NCBI GenBank assembly: GCA_017510405.1
Contig: JAFWNG010000040.1
Location: 124,001-188,000 of the forward strand
Origin: Solobacterium sp.
GTDB taxonomy: Bacteria; Bacillota_I; Bacilli_A; Erysipelotrichales; Erysipelotrichaceae
Direction of reading: 5' to 3'
DNA: 64,000 nt
Shown piece by piece: positions 35,656 through 44,628 of the stretch (the stretch's first letter is position 1; every line of letters starts with the position of its first letter). The notes under the pieces are model-generated. The model saw only the letters and a list, made by a program, of their open reading frames with translations, was not told where the DNA came from and ran no database searches. The translations under genes and the position numbers were made by a program.

Positions 35656-37092
35656 TCAAAGTTCGCCGCGTTTCATTTTCTGCATTAATGCCGTATCTTC
35701 CATGCCTTTAAAATGTTCACGGACAAGCGGTTCCATGGCGGAGGCAGCTGCCTGGGCTTCCCGCACGGCTTCTTTTTCATCCACCGTCAGGACGGTATAG
35801 TTTTCCATGACGATCTTTCCGTCGATCACGGACATTTCCACTTCGCTGCCCTTAGCGGAATAAACGAGATTCGGAACGATATTCCGCACCGGTGAGAGGA
35901 TCACAGGGGAAAGGGCGGGGTGAGACATGTCGATCATGATCAGATCGGCTTTCCTGCCTGGTTCCAGCGAACCGATCTCATCGCCGAGACCGATGGTGCG
36001 GGCAGATTCGATCGTTGCCATGCGCAGGACGCGGTCGGCCGGGAACACCGTGGGATCCTTGGCTTTGCATTTGTTCAGGATGGCAGTGAATTTCATCTCG
36101 TTGAACATATTATTGCAGTTATTGCCGGGTGCCTGGTCCGAGCCAAGGGCAAGCCGGCTGCTTTTCTTCAGGAACGAAGCAGCAGGGGGGACTATGCCGT
36201 CAATAATGCCGATACTGCCGCTGCAGAGCACCATGCCGGCGCCGCTGGAAGCGAGGTACTGTGTTTCTTCGTCGGTCGCTTCGGTAAGATGGACGGCGAT
36301 CAGCCGGCTGTTCAGATAACCGAGTTCATCGAGGAACTGCACCGGACGTTTGCCGTAACGCTGGATCATCTGATCGACTTCGCGGTCTCCCTGGGCAACG
36401 TGCATATGAATGGAGGTGTTCAGCTGTTCCGCCATTTCCTGCAGTTCGAGAAGCGTCTCTTTGCTGCACATGTCCGGTCCCTGCGGTCCGAGCATGCACG
36501 TGATGCGGCCGTTTCCCGCACCGTTCCACCGGGCAAACAGCTCCCGTGTCAGACGCATTTTTTCCTCTTTCTGCTCCGGATCGAACCGGTACAGCTCGCC
36601 GACTTTCGTATTCTTGACTTTCGGCAGTTCACTGATCATTTCCGCAACGCGTGCCCGGGTGCCTGCTTTAACGTGATTCTGCACGATCTCCGTCATGGGC
36701 GAATCGAAGTCGCAGAATGTGGTCGTTCCGGCTTTGATCCCTTCGATGATATTGACCAGGCTGCCTTTCATGACCGCGGAAAGATCGCTGCGGAGCACCT
36801 GGGAGTACGGCCATATGCCGTGCTGCATCCAGTTTCTGATATCCTGCGATACACCGCGTATGAGCGCATCGCCGGTATGAATATGCGCATCGATCAGACC
36901 GGGCATGATCACTTTCCCGGACGCGTCGATGACCCGCTTTGCCGTATATTTCTCCGTCAGTTCGGCTGTCTCGCCGACAGCAGCGATCCTGTTTCCGCTG
37001 ATGCCGACCGCGCCGTCGTTCACAAACCCGACGCCGCTTCCCTGCATCGTCAGAAGCCACGCATGTATAAATAAAAGATCCAGTTCCTGCAT
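35656..37092 (-). CDS. Amidohydrolase (TRZ/ATZ-type deaminase)
   Basis: A metal-dependent amidohydrolase of 478 residues, the size of the chlorohydrolase/S-adenosylhomocysteine or guanine deaminase group. Metal ligands: PGLIDAHIHTGD (HxH), MHVAQGD, AVHLTEA and LGSDQAPGN. The C-terminal strand SLEPGRKADLIMIDM is characteristic of the family. It deaminates or hydrolyses a purine-like or pterin-like substrate in the cytoplasm; the exact substrate is not readable. GGAGG precedes ATG 37092. It shares direction with the sigma factor upstream, but a terminator lies between them. Confidence 0.88.
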   Translation of the reverse strand: MQELDLLFIHAWLLTMQGSGVGFVNDGAVGISGNRIAAVGETAELTEKYTAKRVIDASGKVIMPGLIDAHIHTGDALIRGVSQDIRNWMQHGIWPYSQVLRSDLSAVMKGSLVNIIEGIKAGTTTFCDFDSPMTEIVQNHVKAGTRARVAEMISELPKVKNTKVGELYRFDPEQKEEKMRLTRELFARWNGAGNGRITCMLGPQGPDMCSKETLLELQEMAEQLNTSIHMHVAQGDREVDQMIQRYGKRPVQFLDELGYLNSRLIAVHLTEATDEETQYLASSGAGMVLCSGSIGIIDGIVPPAASFLKKSSRLALGSDQAPGNNCNNMFNEMKFTAILNKCKAKDPTVFPADRVLRMATIESARTIGLGDEIGSLEPGRKADLIMIDMSHPALSPVILSPVRNIVPNLVYSAKGSEVEMSVIDGKIVMENYTVLTVDEKEAVREAQAAASAMEPLVREHFKGMEDTALMQKMKRGEL

Positions 37093-37162
37093 AGATACTT
37101 CCTCCTGTGCAACACTTTATCACAGCATCTGCGCCGCTGCCCGCAGTGTGCTGTACGCAGAC

Positions 37163-37191
37163 ACAAAAAAACACAGACATTTCTGTCTGTG
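37163..37191 (-). terminator. Terminator of the sigma-factor gene
   Basis: CACAGACA and TGTCTGTG form a hairpin (37172-37191). On the minus strand it is followed by seven Ts, immediately after the sigma gene stop at 37200. Confidence 0.85.
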
Positions 37192-37199
37192 CTGACCGG

Positions 37200-38036
37200 T
37201 CAGAGCGGATCTTCCATCTGCGCATGCAGACGTCTCAGCGCACGCTTTTCGTAGAAAACAGCTTTCTGTCTGGTGATGTGATACCGTTCGGCGATCTCAT
37301 CGATCGTCAGCGGTTTATTTCCATCCAGTCCGAAGCGCAGCCGGATAATGTCTTCATCACGCTCACTCAGCTGACGAAGTCCCTTTGTCAGCGGGTCATC
37401 CGGGGAATTCAGATAATCCTTAAGCGGATCGCGTTCGGTTTCAGTAGTTATGAATTCACCGCGCCGGGAGGAATCCCGATCATCGCTTACTGTGTCATCC
37501 AGCGATTTAACGACCGCCGGAAGCGTCAGTACATCGATGATCTTGTCCGTCGGAATACCAAGTTCTTCCGCGATCTCTTCCGGTTTCGGTTCACGGGACA
37601 GTTCCTGACGAAGTCTTCCCTGCGCTTTCGAAACTTTCGAAAGCAGTTCGCGCTTGTTGGACGGCAGATAGATCTCCTTGGTCTGATCATCGATCGCCCG
37701 CTTGATCTGCTGCCCGATCACCTTCGATGCATAAGTAGAGAATTTGTTTCCAAGTTCCGGCTTAAACTTGTCGATCGCTGTAAGCAGAGCAATGTTTCCC
37801 TCCTGGATAATGTCCGGAAGTCTCATGGAGGAATTGCTGTTGTAGTAATTCTTTGCGACATAAACGACAAGCCGGAGATTGGAAACGATCATGAGATTCT
37901 TCGCTTCCGTATCACCTGCCTGGGCTTTGCGGATCGTTTCGGCTTCCTCTTCTTTGGAAAGGAGCGGATATTCACCGATTCTCTTCAGATACTCAGTCAT
38001 GATCTCGTTGCTGGTTTCATGTGTATTTTTATCCAT
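37200..38036 (-). CDS. Sigma-70 family (group 2-like) RNA polymerase sigma factor
   Basis: A 278-residue SigA-like factor without region 1.1. Region 1.2 spans 13-45. Region 2 has RLPDIIQEGNIALLTAIDKF and then FSTYASKVIGQQIKRAI, where the usual tryptophans of region 2.3 are replaced. Region 3 includes REPKPEEIAEELGI. Region 4 has ERDEDIIRLRFGLDG and the helix-turn-helix LTIDEIAERYHITRQKA. The altered region 2.3-2.4 suggests changed promoter opening or -10 preference. AAGGAGG precedes ATG 38036. The gene diverges from the vWA/tubulin-like operon, so it may control that operon; this is inferred from position only. Confidence 0.92.
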   Translation of the reverse strand: MDKNTHETSNEIMTEYLKRIGEYPLLSKEEEAETIRKAQAGDTEAKNLMIVSNLRLVVYVAKNYYNSNSSMRLPDIIQEGNIALLTAIDKFKPELGNKFSTYASKVIGQQIKRAIDDQTKEIYLPSNKRELLSKVSKAQGRLRQELSREPKPEEIAEELGIPTDKIIDVLTLPAVVKSLDDTVSDDRDSSRRGEFITTETERDPLKDYLNSPDDPLTKGLRQLSERDEDIIRLRFGLDGNKPLTIDEIAERYHITRQKAVFYEKRALRRLHAQMEDPL

Positions 38037-38056
38037 ATACGACCTCCTTGTTTTAT

Positions 38057-38062
38057 ATTATA
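38057..38062 (-). promoter_or_regulatory. -10 element of the sigma-factor gene
   Basis: On the minus strand TATAAT lies close before AAGGAGG and ATG 38036. The -35 at 17 bases (TGTAAG-like) is poor, so an alternative sigma or autoregulation is possible. Confidence 0.45.
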
Positions 38063-38441
38063 GGGATCAACATGCCGTCTTACATACACGGGGAGGAGAA
38101 ATATGTGCTTTTGCCGAACCGGGTGTGTGAAGAATACGATTTTTACCGCCCGTAATCCGCTTTATGAAATAATGTACTATGATAACCGTAACAGTTTTCA
38201 GACCGCGTGGATCAGCGCCGAGAACTGAGGTACCCTCCGATCCGTAAGAACCACGAAATTAATGGCGGATAATCAGGAGGCAACAGTGAGAACTGTAAAA
38301 TATATGATATAATTTTACAGTTAACAGTATTTAATATTCAAGATGAGACAGCGGCAGGGGAACTCTGTTCATGGCAGAGAAGCCGCTGGACGATCGATTT
38401 TGAGTTTCCGGGATAGATCCAGGATCCCGGGGAGGGGAAGA
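38063..38441 (+). promoter_or_regulatory. Intergenic region with palindromic operator over TATAAT
   Basis: No protein gene of normal size. AACTGTAAAAT (38291-38301) and ATTTTACAGTT (38312-38322) are perfect inverse complements spaced by 10 bases; TATAAT (38308-38313) lies inside. No -35 is visible at 17 bases. AGGAGG at 38275-38280 followed by GTG 38286 could translate an eight-codon peptide (MRTVKYMI) across the palindrome. The structure suggests regulated expression of the vWA/tubulin-like operon that starts at 38442. Confidence 0.55.
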
Positions 38442-41051
38442 ATGAAAAAGATCAAAATCTTTATACTATGCAGCCTTCTGTTCCTTTCACAATTGGCTTT
38501 TATGACATCTGTTCAGGCAAAGGGTTCCGATGAGAATGACAAATCACGGATCATCTACGTGGTCTATGACGATTCCCAGAGTATGGCAGACGATCACGGC
38601 AATCCGGACGATCCCGGAGAAATGCTGCTGCGGTGGTCGCAGGCAAAATACGCGATGGAAGTCTTCACAGCCATGATGGATGAAAAAGACATCATGCGTA
38701 TTTACCCCATGTCTGACTATGGCGATAAATACATTGAGCTGAAAGGTTCTGACAGCAAGCGCGTCGAAACGGTGCATAACTGGACGACAAATTACAATAC
38801 CACGCCTTTTTCAACGGTAGAGAAAGCGGCGGAAGCGCTCGGCGGAGCGTCCGGAAACGCGGACAAGTGGCTTCTGGTGCTTACCGACGGTGTCCTCAGG
38901 GACGGCGACGGCAGCGGCCGCGCAAATCCGGTCGACGTACAGGGCGGACTTCAGAGCTTTATTGACAGATACAAGATCAAAGTCGGGTATCTGGCGATCG
39001 GCAATGAAGGAACCGAAATAATGCCGGCGAACGGTCTGTATCCGGCCAAGGCAGCCGATGATGCGGACAGTATTCTGGAGAATGTCACAAAACTGGCAAA
39101 TACGATCTTTGTTCACATGGACCTGCCGGCGAGTCATATTCGTGAAAACGGCGCCATGAAAGAACTGAGCATCGATATTCCGACCGACCATATCATCGTG
39201 TTTGCCCAGGGATCCGACGCGGATATCAAAACAGTCACAATGAACGGCGAGGCAGTCGACTTCAAGAAAACAGTTGTAAAATTCAGCGACGTCAAGCCGA
39301 AAAACTATAATAACGCAAAGGCAGACGAGTCTCTGCGCGGAATCATTGCCGAGATCGTTCCGTCGAAGAACAGCGATTCGATCCCGAAGGGACACTTCAA
39401 CTTCGAAGTGACAGGATCGAACATCAAGAACATTCAGTATAATATCTCACCGGCTGTTCAGGTCACGTTCTTCATCGATGGAAAACCGGCTACGGACGCA
39501 AATCTGAAAGCCGGCGAGCATACGGTAACACTCGGTTTCATTGATCCAGTCAATAACAGTACGGTCGTATCGGATCTGCTGGATTCGGCCGACATCGATA
39601 TGAGCGTTATGGTAAACGGCGAAACGGTTGCCAGTTTCAGCGGAAAAGCCGGAGAAAGCAGCGAGAAGACGTTTGTCCTGGAAGAAGGCGATATCGAGAT
39701 CGAAGTCGTTGCCGAGATGCCGGGAAACATCCACCTGGAAGAACACAGAGAATACCGCGTTGTTCCGAAGCCAATCGACCTGAAAGTGGAGATCGTTGAG
39801 AAACCGGAAGTCTATGCGCCGGACCGTATCAATGAAAACTCGGATCCGGTCGTCATCCGTGTATCCAATCCGGATGGAACAGAACTCAGCGACAGTCAGA
39901 TCAAAGCAATCGAGAAAGATCTCGAAAAGAATATCCAGGTGACCAGCACTCAGCAGGGAGATATTACATTCCTCAAGAAAAAAACAGATCAGCGGGGAGT
40001 GTATGATCTGATCCCGGTTCCCGTCAGTGATTCGTTCGAAAAACTGGCGAAGGGTTCTTCAACAAACTGGACCGTTACGGTCGGATATGTCGATGATCTG
40101 CAGACAGCAGAAGGCTATACGAACTTTACTCTGACAATTAAAGAGTATATTGCCTCCAGACTGGAGATCAGAGGAAGTCAGAACGGTGAGATCCGGCTGA
40201 AGACTCTGAGCGGAAACGTCGATGTGGAAGTGTACTATGAAGATCTGTCCACCGGCGAGATGAAGCCGCTTACCGATGAGATGTGGGAAAAACTCAGACT
40301 GAAGCATCAGACGATCAAGTCAGACGGAAATCCCGGAAGACTGGACTGGTCGATCAGTAAAGGCAGCAGCCCCGGCACCTATACGATGAAGCCGAAACAC
40401 TTCGTATCGATTATTCCGTGTTTCTGGCTGCTCGACTGGCTGCTGGCAAGCGGTGATGTTACTCTGCGGCTGAACGGTTCTGTTGCGAGCGGGGAATACC
40501 TGTATTCGGGCACCGGCGAGATACCTGTGAGTATCGTTCCTCTGTCCTGGCTCGATATTCTGATCGCCCTGCTGATCATGCTTGCCATAGCGTTTATTGT
40601 CTGCGGTTATCTCTTTAAGAAGAAGATCCCGTACGGCATAACACATCCGGCAAGCAAGCTCTATCCGGTATGTATTGATAATACGAGAACGGATACAGAA
40701 GGAAACTGGGCGACGTCTCCGAAAAAGACGATTTCCAAGGGCTTCCTGAGTGTTGTGATCCCGTGGGTGCCGCAGAGAGCTACAGTATACAGCAGCGACC
40801 CTCATTATCACTGCAGATCAGGCAATCTTGAGATCGAAGCCATGAGCGGCAAATCGTTCCGGATCCTGAGCAATCATAATCTTGCCCGTACACGGTTCAA
40901 CGGCCAGCAGTACAGAAACATGGCGGACGTGAAGGCAGTAAGATTCCGGTATGGAAACTTCAAAATGGCAACCCGGGATGAGGATGACCTGACGATCGGA
41001 GTCTTCCAGTTCACCAAGCCTGCATGGCAGCGCCGGCGGAGAAGAAGATGA
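38442..41051 (+). CDS. Secreted/membrane-anchored vWA-domain protein
   Basis: The N-terminus MKKIKIFILCSLLFLSQLAF is a signal peptide cleaved near VQAKG. Residues about 33-230 are a vWA domain with MIDAS DDSQS and later LTDGV. Several beta-rich Ig-like segments follow. A membrane helix (LDILIALLIMLAIAFIVCGYL, about 706-726) and a basic cytoplasmic tail of about 135 residues close the 869-residue protein, so it is a type I membrane protein with the vWA outside. GGAGGGG precedes ATG 38442; the longer frame from 38343 has no site. It heads a six-gene operon with the tubulin-like gene 79 bases on. Likely an adhesion or sensing subunit at the cell surface. Confidence 0.85.
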   Translation: MKKIKIFILCSLLFLSQLAFMTSVQAKGSDENDKSRIIYVVYDDSQSMADDHGNPDDPGEMLLRWSQAKYAMEVFTAMMDEKDIMRIYPMSDYGDKYIELKGSDSKRVETVHNWTTNYNTTPFSTVEKAAEALGGASGNADKWLLVLTDGVLRDGDGSGRANPVDVQGGLQSFIDRYKIKVGYLAIGNEGTEIMPANGLYPAKAADDADSILENVTKLANTIFVHMDLPASHIRENGAMKELSIDIPTDHIIVFAQGSDADIKTVTMNGEAVDFKKTVVKFSDVKPKNYNNAKADESLRGIIAEIVPSKNSDSIPKGHFNFEVTGSNIKNIQYNISPAVQVTFFIDGKPATDANLKAGEHTVTLGFIDPVNNSTVVSDLLDSADIDMSVMVNGETVASFSGKAGESSEKTFVLEEGDIEIEVVAEMPGNIHLEEHREYRVVPKPIDLKVEIVEKPEVYAPDRINENSDPVVIRVSNPDGTELSDSQIKAIEKDLEKNIQVTSTQQGDITFLKKKTDQRGVYDLIPVPVSDSFEKLAKGSSTNWTVTVGYVDDLQTAEGYTNFTLTIKEYIASRLEIRGSQNGEIRLKTLSGNVDVEVYYEDLSTGEMKPLTDEMWEKLRLKHQTIKSDGNPGRLDWSISKGSSPGTYTMKPKHFVSIIPCFWLLDWLLASGDVTLRLNGSVASGEYLYSGTGEIPVSIVPLSWLDILIALLIMLAIAFIVCGYLFKKKIPYGITHPASKLYPVCIDNTRTDTEGNWATSPKKTISKGFLSVVIPWVPQRATVYSSDPHYHCRSGNLEIEAMSGKSFRILSNHNLARTRFNGQQYRNMADVKAVRFRYGNFKMATRDEDDLTIGVFQFTKPAWQRRRRRR

Positions 41052-41130
41052 AAACGATCACTTACATACACACGGAAACAATGACAGGCAGTCATTCACA
41101 GAATAAACAAAAGAGAGGAGATAATCTGTT

Positions 41131-44100
41131 ATGAATGCACCAACATTAATCGTCGGACTTGGCGGATCCGGTTCAACAATCGTTCAGAAAGTATATCAGC
41201 GTGCTACAGCCAAACAAAGAGAAAACATCGGTTTTGTGATCTTTGACACGGATGTTAACGAATTACGCGGCATCGAAGAGAAAATGCCGAAGATCCGTAC
41301 GATTCAGATCTCCACAAGACTGACTGTCGGTGAGTATCTGGATATCGACGAATACGCCCGTGACAGCTGGTTCCCGGTCAATCCGATCCTGAACGCAAAA
41401 GCGCTGACAGAAGGCGCCGGTCAGGTCCGTTCTGTTTCGCGTCTTGCTTTAAATACGGCCATCCAGCAGGGACGCATGTCGCCGCTGAATGAGTCGATCG
41501 AGGAATTATACAAGCTGACCGGTGAAAAAACACAGCAGGCTCCGCGTGTCATCGTTACAGGTTCTCTCTGCGGCGGCACCGGCTCCGGTCTGATCCTTCC
41601 GGTATGCTTATATATCCGCAACTACATGACGACCAAACTGCAGCACGGAACGACGATCATCCGCGGCTTCTTCCTTCTGCCGGAAGTCTTTGACGGCGTC
41701 ATCCGCACACAGAGTGAAAGAAACAACCTGAAGAGCAACGCCTATGCGGCAGTCCGTGAGATCAATGCATTCATGCTGAAGGACGCCGACGCTCTGCCGG
41801 CAAGCTATGACCTTCACTTCATGGCACCGCGCGCCGGTTCCACGAAACTGGATGAATACACCGGAAACCCGATGGACTTCTGCTTCCTGTTTGACGCGCA
41901 GAACCTGAACGGCATGACTCTGAACAGCTTCGAAGAGTATAAAGACCATGCAGCAAACTGCATTTACGGTATGGCGATCGCTCCGACAAGTATCCGTTCG
42001 AATTCTTCGGAAGACAATGTCATCCGTGAGATCATCGCTTCCAAAGGCCGCACCAGATTTGCCGGTTCCGGAACCAGCCTTCTGATCTATCCGACTGATG
42101 ATGTCAAGCACTACATTGGTCTGAAATGGACAAAGGAAAGCATTTCGAATGAATGGCTGAAAATGGACGAAGAGTTCAACCAGAAGTACAGAGAATACCA
42201 GAAAGCCAAGGAAAACGGCGTCCAGATGGAACCGATCGACCGCGGCACGGAGTATATCAATGCGGTCAATGAAGGCATGGAGGAAAGTGCTTTCTTAAGA
42301 GCTGTCCGCTCTGCCAACATTGAATACGACAAGAACGGTTATATCGAGAAAAAGCCGTACTGGAAACTGTACAGCGAAGCCGTCACAGCGTATATCAAAG
42401 ACAAGATCAGAGATCAGAAGAAGAACATCAAGTCGATCTCGGAGAACGTCTCTGCAAGCATCTCCAACACGATGGAGAAAAAAGCAGGCGTATCTGAGTA
42501 TCTTGCTCTGTATGAAGTTCTTGTGAGCTATCTTGAAACAACGCGTACACTGACGAAGAACCTGGCGCAGTCGATCTCCTTTACTCTGTATAAAGACAAC
42601 AGTGACTGGACAAAGACAACGATGAAATACCGTATGGAATACTGGCTCAGAGAAGATCAGAGCAAAGAAAAATTCCATCACCCGAACGCTGTCCGCTACT
42701 TCATCTACAACGCGATCAAAGAGTTCGATGATGCCTACAGAAAAGTCAGTCAGAATCTGAAGGAAAGCAACATCTACTTCGAAGACTTTGAAAGCCAGGT
42801 ATTCGATACCGATGATAATCCGGAAACAAAAGAGACACCGGAAGACTACTTCAACCAGGATATGTGGAAAGTCACCGGTCTCAAGAAACTTCTGAATTAC
42901 AACAAGCTGAAAGGCGAGAAGGAAGAACTTGACGCTGCTTTCTCCACATACCGCCAGACAGTAGATGAATACTGGGAACTCGCTGTCAAGGAGATCATCT
43001 ACAAAGAGGCTCTGGGCTACATGAACAACATTGCCCGTCAGCTGGAGGAATTCTATGACGTTCTGGGCAAGACTGTAGGCAGTATCGATAAGAGCATCGA
43101 ACAGCTCGAAGCGAAGTACCAGACATCCAAGAAGGGCGATGCGCTGCGCTATGTCTGCGCAAATGAAAAGTGCCTGAAGGGACTGGCCGGTGAAGTGCGC
43201 AATCCGAACGTCAACAGCCTCACTCTTCCGACCGACATCTGCCGTGAGATCTTCCTCAGAGCAAAGAACGCTGCGCTGTCCGATCAGAAGATCGATCTGG
43301 ATGATTACTACAGAAGAGTCTTCAATGAAACGATCGTGAAGTATCTGGAAGACCTGGTCGAAACGCACAACAGCTCCATCGTCAACATGGACATCATCTC
43401 CGCTCTGCAGAAAGAAGCGCAGATCGAACGTGACGGTGCGATCGAAGGCGATGATCTTGAGATCTATATCGCAAAGATCATTGAGGAGAGCGGAAGACTG
43501 GCAGTGCCGTTCATTGAGTCTCCGGCGGGACAGGAGCCGCGTATCATTGATACCTGCGCCTATAATCCGTCTCTGAGTGAAGCGGACATTCCGGGCAGAA
43601 CACAGTTCGTTAACAAGAATCTGAAGTCCAAGGGCGGCGTCGACGATGACAGCATCGATTCGAACATGATCCTGTTCTATCAGGCAGTATACGGACTCCG
43701 TCCGACAGATCTGAGCAAGTTCGCTCCGCAGAAAAACGCCGAGACAATGGAACGTCCGTCCGGTGAGTACTACAAAGCATACTTTGAGCAGATCGAACAG
43801 ATCGATCCGGTCACAACAAAATCGAAGGTCATTACCCCGCATATCGACCGCTGGTGGCATGTCATCACGAAACTTCCGGATATCAGCGATGAGAACCAGG
43901 AAGCTCAGGAAGCCAAGATCTACCGCGCATTCTTCTGGGGTATCGTCGGCGATTACATCCGTCTGGAAAAGATCAACAAGTTCCGTTCTGAATACAAGGT
44001 AAACAATGTCAACTTCAACAAGGAAAAAGACTTTGAGAACCTGATCGTATCGAACGGCACAGCATGCGACCATCTGTACGAAGTTCTGGATGCATTTACG

Positions 44101-44613
44101 ATCTTCCCGTACTTATGCACGGAAATTCTGGAAGACATCAAGCTGATCATTACAAAAGATCGTGATAATAAGCGCCCGTTTGCGGTAAGCAAGCTTAAGA
44201 GAATGATCGACCGGTTTGAAGTCAAGGAAGAAATCCTGAATCAGAATGCCAAAGAGAACACGGTCCGTTCCGTTCTGGAACTGCCGATCCTCATGAAGCT
44301 TTCTGTTCCGGCAGAACAGTATGACGAAAAGAGAATGATGCATCTGACCAGAGTCATTCTGGAAGAACTCCGCGCATATACGGCACGCTTCACAGATGAA
44401 TCAACGTTTGCAAGTACTTACGGAACACTGTTAAAAGACCAGTTTAACAAGTTCCAGCAGCATGTAGAGGATTTCGCAAAACAGGATCCGGAGATGCTGA
44501 CAGACAAACTGTTCGTTTACATCTGCCAGAATGCTTCCAAAGAATTTGAAAGCATTGATCTCTTCGATGAAAGCGATGCAATTCTCGACTACATCAGCAA
44601 AGTAAGCAATTAG
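41131..44613 (+). CDS. Tubulin-like (Tubulin_2) GTPase
   Basis: Residues 5-17 (TLIVGLGGSGSTI) and the tubulin/FtsZ signature GGTGSG at 148-153 (SLCGGTGSGLILPV) identify a Tubulin_2-type GTP-binding domain in the N-terminal 300 residues. The remaining 860 residues are helical, with long coiled-coil-like segments and no membrane helix. It is far larger than FtsZ (about 380 aa). GAGAGGAGATA precedes ATG 41131. Proteins of this family occur beside vWA and other conflict-type genes; whether they polymerise is not established. I infer a GTP-switched cytoplasmic scaffold for the membrane partners encoded around it. Confidence 0.88.
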   Translation: MNAPTLIVGLGGSGSTIVQKVYQRATAKQRENIGFVIFDTDVNELRGIEEKMPKIRTIQISTRLTVGEYLDIDEYARDSWFPVNPILNAKALTEGAGQVRSVSRLALNTAIQQGRMSPLNESIEELYKLTGEKTQQAPRVIVTGSLCGGTGSGLILPVCLYIRNYMTTKLQHGTTIIRGFFLLPEVFDGVIRTQSERNNLKSNAYAAVREINAFMLKDADALPASYDLHFMAPRAGSTKLDEYTGNPMDFCFLFDAQNLNGMTLNSFEEYKDHAANCIYGMAIAPTSIRSNSSEDNVIREIIASKGRTRFAGSGTSLLIYPTDDVKHYIGLKWTKESISNEWLKMDEEFNQKYREYQKAKENGVQMEPIDRGTEYINAVNEGMEESAFLRAVRSANIEYDKNGYIEKKPYWKLYSEAVTAYIKDKIRDQKKNIKSISENVSASISNTMEKKAGVSEYLALYEVLVSYLETTRTLTKNLAQSISFTLYKDNSDWTKTTMKYRMEYWLREDQSKEKFHHPNAVRYFIYNAIKEFDDAYRKVSQNLKESNIYFEDFESQVFDTDDNPETKETPEDYFNQDMWKVTGLKKLLNYNKLKGEKEELDAAFSTYRQTVDEYWELAVKEIIYKEALGYMNNIARQLEEFYDVLGKTVGSIDKSIEQLEAKYQTSKKGDALRYVCANEKCLKGLAGEVRNPNVNSLTLPTDICREIFLRAKNAALSDQKIDLDDYYRRVFNETIVKYLEDLVETHNSSIVNMDIISALQKEAQIERDGAIEGDDLEIYIAKIIEESGRLAVPFIESPAGQEPRIIDTCAYNPSLSEADIPGRTQFVNKNLKSKGGVDDDSIDSNMILFYQAVYGLRPTDLSKFAPQKNAETMERPSGEYYKAYFEQIEQIDPVTTKSKVITPHIDRWWHVITKLPDISDENQEAQEAKIYRAFFWGIVGDYIRLEKINKFRSEYKVNNVNFNKEKDFENLIVSNGTACDHLYEVLDAFTIFPYLCTEILEDIKLIITKDRDNKRPFAVSKLKRMIDRFEVKEEILNQNAKENTVRSVLELPILMKLSVPAEQYDEKRMMHLTRVILEELRAYTARFTDESTFASTYGTLLKDQFNKFQQHVEDFAKQDPEMLTDKLFVYICQNASKEFESIDLFDESDAILDYISKVSN

Positions 44614-44628
44614 TAAAGGCAGGATATT

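Noticed and set aside
42295-44073. 592-codon minus-strand frame inside the tubulin-like gene
   Set aside because: Mirror frame of a well-supported gene in a tight operon; low-complexity Leu/Phe/Val composition typical of shadow frames.
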